From the NCBI RefSeq assembly GCF_049065735.1, contig NZ_JBAKHD010000004.1:310001-374000 (forward strand): DNA of 64,000 nucleotides, given 5' to 3'. Positions 1-8,286 of this stretch are shown here, piece by piece. The stretch is from Paramesorhizobium sp049065735. GTDB taxonomy: Bacteria; Pseudomonadota; Alphaproteobacteria; Rhizobiales; Rhizobiaceae. The position numbers and the translations under genes are program-made. The number at the start of each line of letters is the position of its first letter. The first letter of the stretch is position 1. Below the pieces are notes generated by a model. That model did no database searches. It was not told where the DNA came from and worked only from the letters and a program-made list of their open reading frames with translations.

Positions 1-154
1 GCGGGCGGTTGGAATCATCCCCCTGCCCGCTATCTTGCATGCGCTCCGGCAGCACGGGCACGACGACGATGGCGCGCGTGGGGCCTTTCGCGGAGGCATC
101 GAATCCGAACTCCGCGTCGCCCCCCTGTGGCGTGCGCCCTTTTGATTTGCTCAA
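1..154 (-). CDS. hflX: GTPase HflX, N-terminal fragment (runs off left edge)
   Basis: About 51 N-terminal codons of a minus-strand gene that leaves the window at base 1. The readable protein contains GPTRAIVVVPVLPERMQD, which resembles the start of rhizobial HflX, a ribosome-associated GTPase. The GTPase motifs lie outside the window, so the name rests on this short stretch and on position directly downstream of hfq, the usual hfq-hflX order. The start is taken as TTG at 154: an in-frame TGA lies two codons upstream, no ATG or GTG is available, and AAGGA sits 7 bases before the TTG. Confidence is moderate because only a fragment is visible. Confidence 0.72.
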   Translation of the reverse strand, partial: MSKSKGRTPQGGDAEFGFDASAKGPTRAIVVVPVLPERMQDSGQGDDSNRP

Positions 155-230
155 TGGTCAGTCCTTGGAGCATTTGCAGCCAGGCAGAAGCGCCTAGCGT
201 TGCAGAAATGCTTCTAACATAGCGAGGGAA

Positions 231-470
231 TTATTGCCCGTCATCGCCTTCGAACATCTGCACCGGCTGGCTCGGCATGATGGTCGAGATCGCATGCTTG
301 TAAACGAGCTGCGAATGGCCATCCCGCCGCAGAAGCACACAGAAATTATCGAATGACGTGACGATTCCGGTCAGTTTGACGCCGTTGATGAGAAAGATCG
401 TCAACGAAATCTTCTGTTTCCGTACGGAATTGAGGAAGAGATCTTGAAGATTTTGCGATCGCTCAGCCAT
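231..470 (-). CDS. hfq: RNA chaperone Hfq
   Basis: A 79-residue Sm-like protein of normal alphaproteobacterial length. Residues about 8-68 carry the Sm fold, with the Sm1 region (KISLTIFLINGVKLTG, SFDNFCVLL) and the Sm2 signature YKHAIST. Family members form hexamers that pair small RNAs with mRNAs and control their stability. AAAGGA lies about 8 bases before the ATG. It precedes hflX on the same strand by 76 bases, so the two are probably co-transcribed. In many rhizobia trkA and ntrX lie directly upstream; here a glycosyltransferase gene occupies that place. The 242-base gap up to 712 has no supported gene and probably holds the hfq promoter. Confidence 0.97.
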   Translation of the reverse strand: MAERSQNLQDLFLNSVRKQKISLTIFLINGVKLTGIVTSFDNFCVLLRRDGHSQLVYKHAISTIMPSQPVQMFEGDDGQ

Positions 471-712
471 TGTTTTTATCCTTTAATTCGATCAGCAACT
501 GACTCACACGCGTATATGGCACAGGCTCGCTTGCCCCAGGAATCCAAGCAGCCCAAGGCCAACCGAGCCGACAGTGGCAGGCAATGCGAAACGCCAAATC
601 CACCCCTCATTGTTTGGGTAACAGGATGACGTTTTTTCTGCAATCCGAAAAGTGTTTTGTACAGTGAAAGTCCCGCTGGAACGTGTTGGGACAATAGATT
701 GGCCAGCTTAAC

Positions 713-1522
713 TCATGCGGCAAGCGGCAGCAGCTGTACCGCAACGCGCTTTATCGCCCAGTCGTAGAAACTTCCCTCCCTCGCGATGAGTACGGACGGC
801 TCTTTCCTGTGAATATGGAAGCCTATGACATCAGGATGATGGATCGGCTCCAGCCCATGGGCCGGGTCGAATATCCTGAGCGTTTCCCTTCCGGTCCAAT
901 AATAAAAGTTTTCCTTGGGCGCGGCATCATGGAAGAAGCCGTATTTCCTCGCCAGGCGCGAGATACCGTCATTGCCGAATACGGTGATGCCGATTTTTGC
1001 CGGGGTTACCTCCTGCCCGGTCAGCCGAAACCATGCCGGCCGCAACATTCCGCGCCGTATGCCCAGCCATGATGGCAGTAAGGAGGTTCCTCCGATATAG
1101 GCTTCGAATTCCGCGATAACGGGATTATCGGGAGGAAGATAGAGCGCGGAGACGCCGACGCGGCTCCGGTTTTCCCGGGCAAGGTAAGGGCGATCCGCCG
1201 CAGGATGAAACTGCTTCAGAAGATAGACATCCGTATCGAGCCATACTCCCTGACCATGCTTCATCAGCATGATGCGGAACAGGTCGCTGAATTGCACGAT
1301 CGTGCGGCGCGATTTGAAATTGGGGTAATTCGGATCGAGGCGGCGGAATACGGATTGCGGCAGGATGGGTTCAGCGTCGTGGAGCTCCACTCCCGGAGGA
1401 ATATTATCGACCGGGCCGTAACTGAACAGCTTAACCCGCTGCCCGGTTGCCACCATTGAAGCGAGGCAGACTCTGTCCACCTCGCGCAATAATGGTCCGT
1501 ACCAGAATGTGCAGATATCCAT
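713..1522 (-). CDS. GT32-like glycosyltransferase with DXD motif
   Basis: A 269-residue protein whose core is GVWLDTDVYLLK at about residues 92-103. The DXD pair in that motif is the metal and sugar-nucleotide binding site of the Gly_transf_sug (GT32/alpha-1,4-glycosyltransferase) fold. The upstream segment (VQFSDLFRIMLMKHG) also fits this family. No signal peptide or membrane segment is seen, so it is probably cytoplasmic and acts on a surface glycan; donor and acceptor cannot be told. It sits alone between hfq and ntrX, where many rhizobia carry trkA. The 223-base region upstream (1523-1745) is noticeably AT-rich and holds no other gene, which suggests later insertion. Confidence 0.8.
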   Translation of the reverse strand: MDICTFWYGPLLREVDRVCLASMVATGQRVKLFSYGPVDNIPPGVELHDAEPILPQSVFRRLDPNYPNFKSRRTIVQFSDLFRIMLMKHGQGVWLDTDVYLLKQFHPAADRPYLARENRSRVGVSALYLPPDNPVIAEFEAYIGGTSLLPSWLGIRRGMLRPAWFRLTGQEVTPAKIGITVFGNDGISRLARKYGFFHDAAPKENFYYWTGRETLRIFDPAHGLEPIHHPDVIGFHIHRKEPSVLIAREGSFYDWAIKRVAVQLLPLAA

Positions 1523-1745
1523 CGCCCCAACCCACTATTGGCACGCGGGACCTAAGTCACGCGGTTGCGTTCCGCCATGAACGCTTATCCTTATTTAAGA
1601 TATTTCACGCCTAAGTGGAAGTGAATAAATAATATTCTCGTATTCAACCAATGTGTAAGGTTAAAAGGCAACGCCCACAGGTCCTCCAATAAGAGCCGAT
1701 CCTCCTCTAGCGTTTCCGAATTGTTCGCCGGGGTGGCGATGAACG

Positions 1746-3107
1746 TCACACCCCCAGCGACTTCAGTTTCCGGTGTAAGGCCGACCGCTCCATTCCCACA
1801 AATTCGGCGGTGCGCGAGATGTTTCCGCCGAAACGGTTGATCTGCGCGATCAGATATTCCTTCTCGAACAGTTCCCGCGCCTCGCGCAAGGGCAGCGCCA
1901 TGATGTGCTGGTCGGATTCGGTCGGCGCGCGGGGCAGCGTGTCGCCGATTTCCGAGGGCAGAAGGTCCGCCGTGATGACAGCGTCCGGATCGTCGCCGCG
2001 CGCCAGGATCATCAGCCGCTCCACATTGTTGCGCAGCTGGCGCACATTGCCCGGCCAGCTATGCGCCTGCAGAACGGCCATCGCGTCCGGTCCGATCTTG
2101 CGCGGCTTGATGCCGGACTGCTCGGCGATCTGCTTCATGAAGAACTCGACCAGTGCTGGAATATCTTCGCGCCGCGAGGCAAGCCCCGGCACCATGACGG
2201 GCACGACGGCGAGACGGTGGAAGAGATCTTCGCGGAAGCGCCCTTCGGCGATCATGGCTTCGAGGTTCTGGGCCGTGGACGAAATGATGCGCACATCGAC
2301 CTTGACGCGCTTCGTGCCGCCGACGCGCTCGAACTGCTGGTCCACCAGGACACGCAGGATCTTGTTCTGTGTCTCGCGCGGCATATCGGCGACTTCGTCG
2401 AGATAGAGAATGCCGCCATGCGCCTCCTCCAGCGCGCCGACTTTGCGCTCGCCGCCATCCATCTCGGTGCCGAAGAGCTCGATCTCCATGCGCTCCGGCG
2501 TAATCGTCGCCGCATTCAGCGTGACGAAGGGCCCGCGCGCACGGCTTGAAAGCGCGTGAATGGATCGCGCCACCAGTTCCTTGCCCGAGCCGGAGGGCCC
2601 CATGATCATGATGCGGCTATTGGTGGGCGCGACGCGCTCTATGGTCTGGCGCAGATGGTTCATCGCGAGCGAATTGCCGTGCAGTTCGAGGCTGTCGCCG
2701 CTGCGCTTGCGCAAATCAGAGACTTCGCGCTTCAGCTTTGAGGTTTCCAGCGCCCTTTCTGCGATCAGAATCAGCCGGTCCGCCTTGAACGGCTTTTCGA
2801 TGAAATCATAGGCGCCGCGGCGGATGGCAGAGACGGCGGTTTCGATATTGCCGTGACCTGAAATCATCACCACGGGAAGGTCGGGATGCCGGCTCTTGAT
2901 CTCGTCGAGCAGCGCCATGCCGTCCAGCCGGCTGCCCTGCATCCAGATGTCGAGGAACACCAGCCGCGGCACCCGGTCGCCGATTGCCGCCAGAGCGCTG
3001 TCGGCGTCGTGCGCGACGCGTGTTTCATGCCCCTCGTCGCTCAGGATACCAGCTACGAGATCACGGATATCCGCTTCGTCATCCACAACAAGAATATCAG
3101 CCGCCAT
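1746..3107 (-). CDS. ntrX: Response regulator NtrX (NtrC-family, no GAFTGA)
   Basis: A 453-residue regulator, partner of NtrY in nitrogen, redox and envelope signalling. Residues 1-115 form the receiver, with acidic pair D9/D10 and phosphoacceptor D53 (LVFLDIWM). An AAA+ domain follows with Walker A GPSGSGKE near residue 170 and ILYLDEVAD as Walker B, and a Fis-type helix-turn-helix ends the protein (NISRTAEFVGMERSALHRKL). The loop that carries GAFTGA in sigma-54 activators reads GTEMDGGERKVGALEE, so contact with sigma-54 is unlikely; this matches known alphaproteobacterial NtrX. The gene starts 4 bases after the ntrY stop, as part of one operon. Confidence 0.96.
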   Translation of the reverse strand: MAADILVVDDEADIRDLVAGILSDEGHETRVAHDADSALAAIGDRVPRLVFLDIWMQGSRLDGMALLDEIKSRHPDLPVVMISGHGNIETAVSAIRRGAYDFIEKPFKADRLILIAERALETSKLKREVSDLRKRSGDSLELHGNSLAMNHLRQTIERVAPTNSRIMIMGPSGSGKELVARSIHALSSRARGPFVTLNAATITPERMEIELFGTEMDGGERKVGALEEAHGGILYLDEVADMPRETQNKILRVLVDQQFERVGGTKRVKVDVRIISSTAQNLEAMIAEGRFREDLFHRLAVVPVMVPGLASRREDIPALVEFFMKQIAEQSGIKPRKIGPDAMAVLQAHSWPGNVRQLRNNVERLMILARGDDPDAVITADLLPSEIGDTLPRAPTESDQHIMALPLREARELFEKEYLIAQINRFGGNISRTAEFVGMERSALHRKLKSLGV

Positions 3108-3111
3108 CAGT

Positions 3112-5367
3112 TCACCTGCCTGCCTTCGCCTTCATTAGGGATTGCTCCCCACCCTCTTCCTTCGCGGGGAAGACCATGCGTATCATCGCGCCTTTGCCGC
3201 CATGGAAATCCGCGGGCGCGTCATGCAACTCCATGTGCCCGCCATGTTCCTCGACGATTTTCTTGACGATGGCGAGGCCGAGCCCCGTGCCTTTCTCGCG
3301 CGTCGTCATATAGGGCTCCAGCAGCCGCTGCCGGTTCTCGCCCGGCAGGCCCTTGCCATTGTCGATCACCTCCACGACGAGCGAATCGTTTTCGCGGTAG
3401 GCGCGAATGAGGATATGGCCCTCGCCCCGCTCTTCCTTCGGCACCGCGTCGATCGCCTCGCTGGCGTTCTTGATGACGTTGCCGAAGGCCTGTCCAAGCA
3501 GCCGGCTGTCGAAATCGCCGACCAGCGGCTCGCCATTGAAGGCGTGCTCGAAGGAAATATCGTTGCGGCTGACCTCGATCAGGAATGCAGCCTCGCGCAG
3601 CGCCTCGCGCAGATCCATCGGCTTGATTTCCGGCTTCGGCATCCGCGCGAAAGCAGAAAACTCGTCAACCATGCGGCCTATGTCGCCCACCTGCCGGATG
3701 ATTGTGTCCGTGCATTGGTCGAACACCTCGCGGTCCTCTGTGATGACCTTGCCATAGCGGCGACGGATTCGTTCAGCGGAAAGCTGGATCGGCGTTAGCG
3801 GGTTCTTGATCTCATGCGCGATGCGGCGCGCGACATCCGCCCAGGCGGAGGAGCGCTGCGCCTGAACGAGATCGGTGATGTCATCCACCGTCACCACATA
3901 GGAGTGCTCGTCCGATTGGGCGTCTTCCACCGTCACCTGTACGTTGAAGGTCCGCGCCGCTCCTCCCCGCGTCATGGTGACTTGCTCGCGGTGAACAGGG
4001 CGTCTTGCCGAGCGCGCGATTTCGAAGACCTGGCCGATCTCAGGCGCAATGCCCGACAGGCTCTTGCCGATGGCCTTGCTCGCCTTGATGCCGAACATAT
4101 GCTCCGCCGAGCGGTTGACGATGCTGATGAGCCCATCCGTATCGATGCCGATGACACCGGCGGTGACGCCTGATAGCACCGCTTCGGAGAAGCGCCGCCG
4201 CTCGTCGATCTGGTCTTTTGCGGCGATCAGCTCGTTGCGCTGGCTCTTCAGCTCCGCCACCATGTTGTTGAACGTGCCGGACAAGGCGCCCACGTCGCCA
4301 TCGGAACTCCTCACCGGCACGGACACGTCGAGATTGCCCGACGCCACGTCGTCGGCAGCGCCGATCAGGAGGCGGATGGGGCGCACGAGCCGGTCGGCGA
4401 CGGCGATGCCCGTCCAGATAGCCGAGAGCAGCACGACCAGCGTCAGGCCGAAATAAAGCAGCGCGAAGGCGATCTGCGTCGGAACGCGGTTCGCTTCCAT
4501 CGCCTGGTAGCGCTCCCTGTTCGCCTCCATCAGGCGCATCGAATCGAGGATCTGCGGCTCGACCTGACGGATCGTATAGAGATAGGCATTCGGTATCTGG
4601 CGCATCTTGATGACCGCGCCGACATAATGGGTGGTGCCCGGCGGGATCATCACGGCCATGCCGTCTTGGGCGATGTCCAGCGTCCCGGGCGGCGGAGGCG
4701 GCAGCATCTTCTCGGAGCCGAGATCGCTTTTCAGGATGACGTCGCCATTCTCGCGCAGCAGGAAAGCGCCGAGCATGCCGCGTCCGCGCGCCTGCAACGA
4801 CATCAGCTTGATGAAGCCGCCGCGGTCGAGGCTATAGAGCGTGCGCTGCGAATCGAGGTCCTGCACCATCGAATAGGTCGTGCCCTGCAGGTTGCGGGCG
4901 GTTTCGTTGATATAGGCCTCCGCGAGATTGCGCGAGGATTCGACGATCTGCTTGGTGTTCGTCTCGAACCAGCGGTCGAGGCCGAGATTGAGCGTCACAG
5001 AGGCGACGATCGCCACGATGATCGCCGGGATCGCGGCGATGAGGCAGAACAGCGCGACGATGCGCACATGCAGCCGCGCCGCCGCCCTGCCATGCCGCCT
5101 TGCATGGACGATGCGGTAGATTTCGCGGCAGATGAGCAGAATGAGCGCCAGGATCAGCGCCACATTGATCGTGGTCAGCGCCAGCGTCACGGTTCGGTCA
5201 GGGTTGATCGGCGTCAAGCCAATCAGGATGACGAAGGACACCGCCGCCGTCACCAGCGCCGTGACGACGGTGATGATGCCGGGCAGCGCAAGCAGCTTGC
5301 GCCCCTCGCCATTGCGGGAGGATGCGGTCAGCTGCTTCAGAAGACTCAACCGGTTCAATTTCGCCAT
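3112..5367 (-). CDS. ntrY: Sensor histidine kinase NtrY
   Basis: A 751-residue membrane kinase from ATG 5367 (MAKLNRLSLLK). An upstream ATG at 5409 would add 14 residues and run through a perfect palindrome, and neither has a clear Shine-Dalgarno site; I prefer 5367. There are several N-terminal membrane segments (about residues 30-130) and another near 310, then a HAMP linker, a PAS domain, the HisKA box IAHEIKNPLTPIQ and an ATPase domain with NVIKNASEAID, DNGKGLPGENRQRL and GTGLGLAIVKK. It phosphorylates NtrX, encoded directly downstream. It is divergent from the polysaccharide deacetylase, so 5368-5565 probably holds promoters for both directions. Confidence 0.95.
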   Translation of the reverse strand: MAKLNRLSLLKQLTASSRNGEGRKLLALPGIITVVTALVTAAVSFVILIGLTPINPDRTVTLALTTINVALILALILLICREIYRIVHARRHGRAAARLHVRIVALFCLIAAIPAIIVAIVASVTLNLGLDRWFETNTKQIVESSRNLAEAYINETARNLQGTTYSMVQDLDSQRTLYSLDRGGFIKLMSLQARGRGMLGAFLLRENGDVILKSDLGSEKMLPPPPPGTLDIAQDGMAVMIPPGTTHYVGAVIKMRQIPNAYLYTIRQVEPQILDSMRLMEANRERYQAMEANRVPTQIAFALLYFGLTLVVLLSAIWTGIAVADRLVRPIRLLIGAADDVASGNLDVSVPVRSSDGDVGALSGTFNNMVAELKSQRNELIAAKDQIDERRRFSEAVLSGVTAGVIGIDTDGLISIVNRSAEHMFGIKASKAIGKSLSGIAPEIGQVFEIARSARRPVHREQVTMTRGGAARTFNVQVTVEDAQSDEHSYVVTVDDITDLVQAQRSSAWADVARRIAHEIKNPLTPIQLSAERIRRRYGKVITEDREVFDQCTDTIIRQVGDIGRMVDEFSAFARMPKPEIKPMDLREALREAAFLIEVSRNDISFEHAFNGEPLVGDFDSRLLGQAFGNVIKNASEAIDAVPKEERGEGHILIRAYRENDSLVVEVIDNGKGLPGENRQRLLEPYMTTREKGTGLGLAIVKKIVEEHGGHMELHDAPADFHGGKGAMIRMVFPAKEEGGEQSLMKAKAGR

Positions 5368-5383
5368 GACGTCCAAGCTAAAC

Positions 5384-5411
5384 CAATGCGTTGCATCAGT
5401 GCAACGCATTG
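5384..5411. promoter_or_regulatory. Perfect 12-bp inverted repeat upstream of ntrY
   Basis: CAATGCGTTGCA and TGCAACGCATTG flank a TCAG loop. The arms are perfect complements. The element lies 17 bases upstream of the preferred ntrY start, between divergent ntrY and the deacetylase gene. A further GCAACGC copy starts at 5422 followed by TTTTGGCGA, echoing GCAACGCATTGTGGCGA at 5401, so it looks like repeated protein-binding half-sites. A leader hairpin is the alternative reading. No known regulator motif is recognised. Confidence 0.6.
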
Positions 5412-5565
5412 TGGCGAAATTGCAACGCTTTTGGCGATGCTGCGGCGAAAATTGTGAAAACCCTCAAACACGCACCGCGCTTGGCGAAAGTTGCAGAGTT
5501 TTCCCGCAAGCTGTAACGAATTCTCTCCGATTGAGCCGCCACACTTACCCCGAGGATTTCGCGTC

Positions 5566-6633
5566 TTGAAGAGCCTTCGTTCGCTGATTCCCGGCGGCCC
5601 GGTCATACGCCATCTGAAATATGCTGCGATACGCGCGGGGCTCGAGGCGGTTGCGCTTCCGCGACTGGGAAGGCTCTTTCCGTCAGCGGGCGGACGCGGC
5701 GTGATCTTCACGCTGCACCATGTCCGCCCGGACGCGGAAACCGGCTTTGCGCCCAATGCCCATCTTTCGGTGACGCCGGAATTCCTGGAAGAGGCCATCG
5801 AGACGGCGCTCGCCCATGGGCTCCTGCCCGTTCACCTTCACGACCTGCCGGCGCTGACCGCCAACCCCGGCGACGAGCGGAAATTCGTAGCCTTCACGCT
5901 CGATGACGGATACCGGAACAATACCCAGTTCGCCGCGCCGGTCTTCCGGAAATTCAATACCCCCTATACGATCTTCGTCACTTCAGGATTTGTCGAGCGA
6001 ACCCGCACCATCTGGTGGGAGACGGCGGCGGCAGCGATAAAGACAGCCTCCACGATCCGCTTCGATTTCGGCGGTGGGCCGGAAGCGATCGAAACGGCGA
6101 CGGTGAACCAGAAGTTCGCGGTCTTCGAGCGCCTCGCCGCCTTCGTCCACGCGACCGACGAAGACGAAGCGGTGCGCAAGATCGATGACATGGCGAAAGC
6201 GCACGGGATCGATCCGCTGGCCATTGTCGACGATCTCGTCATGAACGAGCAGGAATTGCGGCAACTGGCTGAGGACCTGCTGGTCCATTTCGGCGCGCAT
6301 ACCATCACCCATGTGAACCTTCGCCGGGTGAATGCGGAGCGCGTTATCAGGGAAATGCGGGGCTCGACGGATGCGATAGAGCGCTATGTCGGCGCCCGCC
6401 CCCGTTCGTTCTCCTACCCCTACGGCTTCCCCTCCGCTGCCGGGGACCGTGAATTCCGCGCGGCTGTTGAAGCGGGCTTTTCGGCGGCTGTCACGACGCA
6501 GCCCGGCGTCCTCAGCCGCGCGAGCCTCGCCACGCCGACCGGATTGCCGCGCGTGTCGCTGAATGGGCATTTTCAGAAAAAGCGCTATGTCGAGGCGCTG
6601 ATATCGGGGCTGCTGTTTCGCATAATGAGATGA
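5566..6633 (+). CDS. Polysaccharide deacetylase (NodB-homology) family protein
   Basis: A 355-residue carbohydrate esterase 4-like protein. FTLDDGYRNN carries the metal-binding and catalytic acid Asp pair, and HFGAHTITHVNL supplies the H-x3-H zinc ligands. The later YPYGFPS segment also fits the fold. Such enzymes remove N-acetyl groups from cell-wall or capsule sugars; the substrate is not determinable. The start is taken as TTG 5566 (encoding LKSLRSLIPGG), with GAGGA nine bases upstream; a TTG at 5491 would add a tail with no family look. It is divergent from ntrY and followed by an inverted-repeat element, so it is probably monocistronic. Confidence 0.87.
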   Translation: MKSLRSLIPGGPVIRHLKYAAIRAGLEAVALPRLGRLFPSAGGRGVIFTLHHVRPDAETGFAPNAHLSVTPEFLEEAIETALAHGLLPVHLHDLPALTANPGDERKFVAFTLDDGYRNNTQFAAPVFRKFNTPYTIFVTSGFVERTRTIWWETAAAAIKTASTIRFDFGGGPEAIETATVNQKFAVFERLAAFVHATDEDEAVRKIDDMAKAHGIDPLAIVDDLVMNEQELRQLAEDLLVHFGAHTITHVNLRRVNAERVIREMRGSTDAIERYVGARPRSFSYPYGFPSAAGDREFRAAVEAGFSAAVTTQPGVLSRASLATPTGLPRVSLNGHFQKKRYVEALISGLLFRIMR

Positions 6634-6664
6634 ATTGGTGTGATTTTTCGGGACGTCCGCGGCT

Positions 6665-6819
6665 GCGCGCCCTCCTTCCCCCTTGCGGGGAAGGTGCCCG
6701 CGTTAGCGGGCGGATGGGGGTGGTGACGTTTGCGCTTGCTTCGAAGAATGCAGCGTACGCGTCACCACCCCCACCCGACCCTTCGGGCCACCCTCCCCGC
6801 AAGGGGGAGGGAAGGCGCG
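6665..6819. repeat. Intergenic inverted-repeat element, ~155 bp
   Basis: Long imperfect inverted repeat between the deacetylase and ntrC. The left end reads GCGCGCCCTCCTTCCCCC and the right end GGGGGAGGGAAGGCGCG. An inner pair, GGGGGTGGTGAC and GTCACCACCCCC, sits around a ~30-base unique centre. Its architecture is like the four copies at 34.9, 51.2, 53.0 and 55.9 kb but the sequence differs, so it is a separate family with one copy here. It may act as a terminator for the two convergent genes. Confidence 0.8.
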
Positions 6820-6831
6820 AGCTGGAATGCC

Positions 6832-8286
6832 CTACCCCTTCGCCCCCCGATAAATATTTACCCCCAGCTCCCTGATCTTTTTCCGCAGCGTATTGCGGTT
6901 GAGTCCCAGCAGATCCGCCGCCTTGATCTGGTTGCCGCGCGTGGCGGTGAGGCAGGCTAAGATGAGCGGGTATTCCACTTCCGCCAGCACACGCTGGTAG
7001 AGGCCGGGCGGCGGCAGGTCGGAGCCGAAGGAGGCGAAATAGCGCTGCATGTTGACCTCCACCGCCTGGGCGATGGTCATATCATCAGATACGAGCGCTC
7101 CGGCGGCCGGTTCCGGCCTATGCACGTCGGATTTCAGCTCCGCCTCGATGACCTCGGGCGCAATCTCCTCCTGCGGATAGAGCGCCGCGAGACGCCGCAC
7201 CAGGTTTTCGAGTTCGCGAACATTGCCCGGCCATGGGTAGCGGCGCATGAGCTCAAGTCCCGCCGCGGTGATGTGCTTTTCCGGCAGGCCATCCTTCACC
7301 GCCTGCTTGAAGAAATGCCGCACGAGATCGGGAATATCTTCGCTGCGCTCGCGCAAGGGCGGCAGGCGGAGCGGCACCACATTCAGGCGGTAATAGAGGT
7401 CCTCGCGGAAGAGGCCCTGATTGATGAGGATGCGCAGATCCTTGTTGGTCGCCGCGACGATGCGCACATCAGTCTTGATCGGCGTGCGCCCGCCCACCGT
7501 CATATATTCGCCCTGCTGGAGCACGCGCAAAAGCCGCGTCTGCGCCTCCATCGGCATGTCGCCGATTTCGTCGAGGAACAGCGTGCCGCCATCGGCCTGC
7601 TCGAAACGTCCGCTGGAGCGGTTCTGCGCACCGGTGAAGGCGCCCTTTTCATGGCCGAACAGTTCCGATTCGATCAGGTCGCGCGGGATCGCGGCCATAT
7701 TGATAGCCACGAACGGTCCCTTGCGGCGGCGGCCATATTCATGCAGCGCACGGGCGACCAGCTCCTTGCCCGTGCCCGACTCCCCTGATATCATGACCGT
7801 CAGATCGGTTTGCATCATCCGCGCGAGCACGCGGTAGATATCCTGCATCGCCGCCGAGCGGCCGACGAGCGGCATATTCTCGCCCTGCTCCTCCGCCCCC
7901 TTCGCGTCAGGCTTTTTCTTCGGCTCCGAAAGCGCCCTGCCGACGATGCTGACGAGTTCCGTCAAGTCGAAGGGTTTGGGCAGATATTCGTAGGCCCCCG
8001 CCTCCGAAGCCTTGATGGCTGTCATGAAGGTGTTCTGCGCGCTCATGACCAGCACGGGCAAATCGGGCCGGGATTTCTTGATGCGCGGCAGGAGATCGAA
8101 GGCATTCTCGTCCGGCATCACCACATCGGTGATGACGAGATCGCCATCGCCGCCGGAAATCCAGCGCCAGAGCGTGGCGGCGTTGGAGGTGACGCGGACG
8201 TCGTAACCAGCGCGCGACAGTGCCTGGTTCAAAACGGTGCGGATCGCGGCATCGTCATCGGCGATGAGTATGCTGCCCAGGCTCAT
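6832..8286 (-). CDS. ntrC: Nitrogen regulation response regulator NtrC
   Basis: A 484-residue sigma-54 activator. The receiver domain has phosphoacceptor D54 (LVITDVVMPDE), the AAA+ domain has Walker A GESGTGKELVAR and an intact GAFTGA loop (GHEKGAFTGAQNRS), and the C-terminus has a Fis-type helix-turn-helix (NQIKAADLLGLNRNTLRKKI). When phosphorylated by NtrB it drives transcription of nitrogen-assimilation genes. The ATG at 8286 overlaps the ntrB stop in an ATGA arrangement; an upstream in-frame start would only add residues read from inside ntrB. It is last in the dusB-ntrB-ntrC operon. Confidence 0.97.
   Translation of the reverse strand: MSLGSILIADDDAAIRTVLNQALSRAGYDVRVTSNAATLWRWISGGDGDLVITDVVMPDENAFDLLPRIKKSRPDLPVLVMSAQNTFMTAIKASEAGAYEYLPKPFDLTELVSIVGRALSEPKKKPDAKGAEEQGENMPLVGRSAAMQDIYRVLARMMQTDLTVMISGESGTGKELVARALHEYGRRRKGPFVAINMAAIPRDLIESELFGHEKGAFTGAQNRSSGRFEQADGGTLFLDEIGDMPMEAQTRLLRVLQQGEYMTVGGRTPIKTDVRIVAATNKDLRILINQGLFREDLYYRLNVVPLRLPPLRERSEDIPDLVRHFFKQAVKDGLPEKHITAAGLELMRRYPWPGNVRELENLVRRLAALYPQEEIAPEVIEAELKSDVHRPEPAAGALVSDDMTIAQAVEVNMQRYFASFGSDLPPPGLYQRVLAEVEYPLILACLTATRGNQIKAADLLGLNRNTLRKKIRELGVNIYRGAKG

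Noticed and set aside
476..694. 72-codon minus-strand frame upstream of hfq
   Set aside because: No Shine-Dalgarno site, no family resemblance; more likely the hfq promoter and leader.
1746..3107. NtrX as sigma-54 activator
   Set aside because: GAFTGA loop replaced by GTEMDGGERKVG; usual for alphaproteobacterial NtrX.
5491..5565. TTG 5491 as start of the deacetylase
   Set aside because: TTG 5566 has GAGGA at good distance; the extra 25 residues are not family-like and have no ribosome-binding site.
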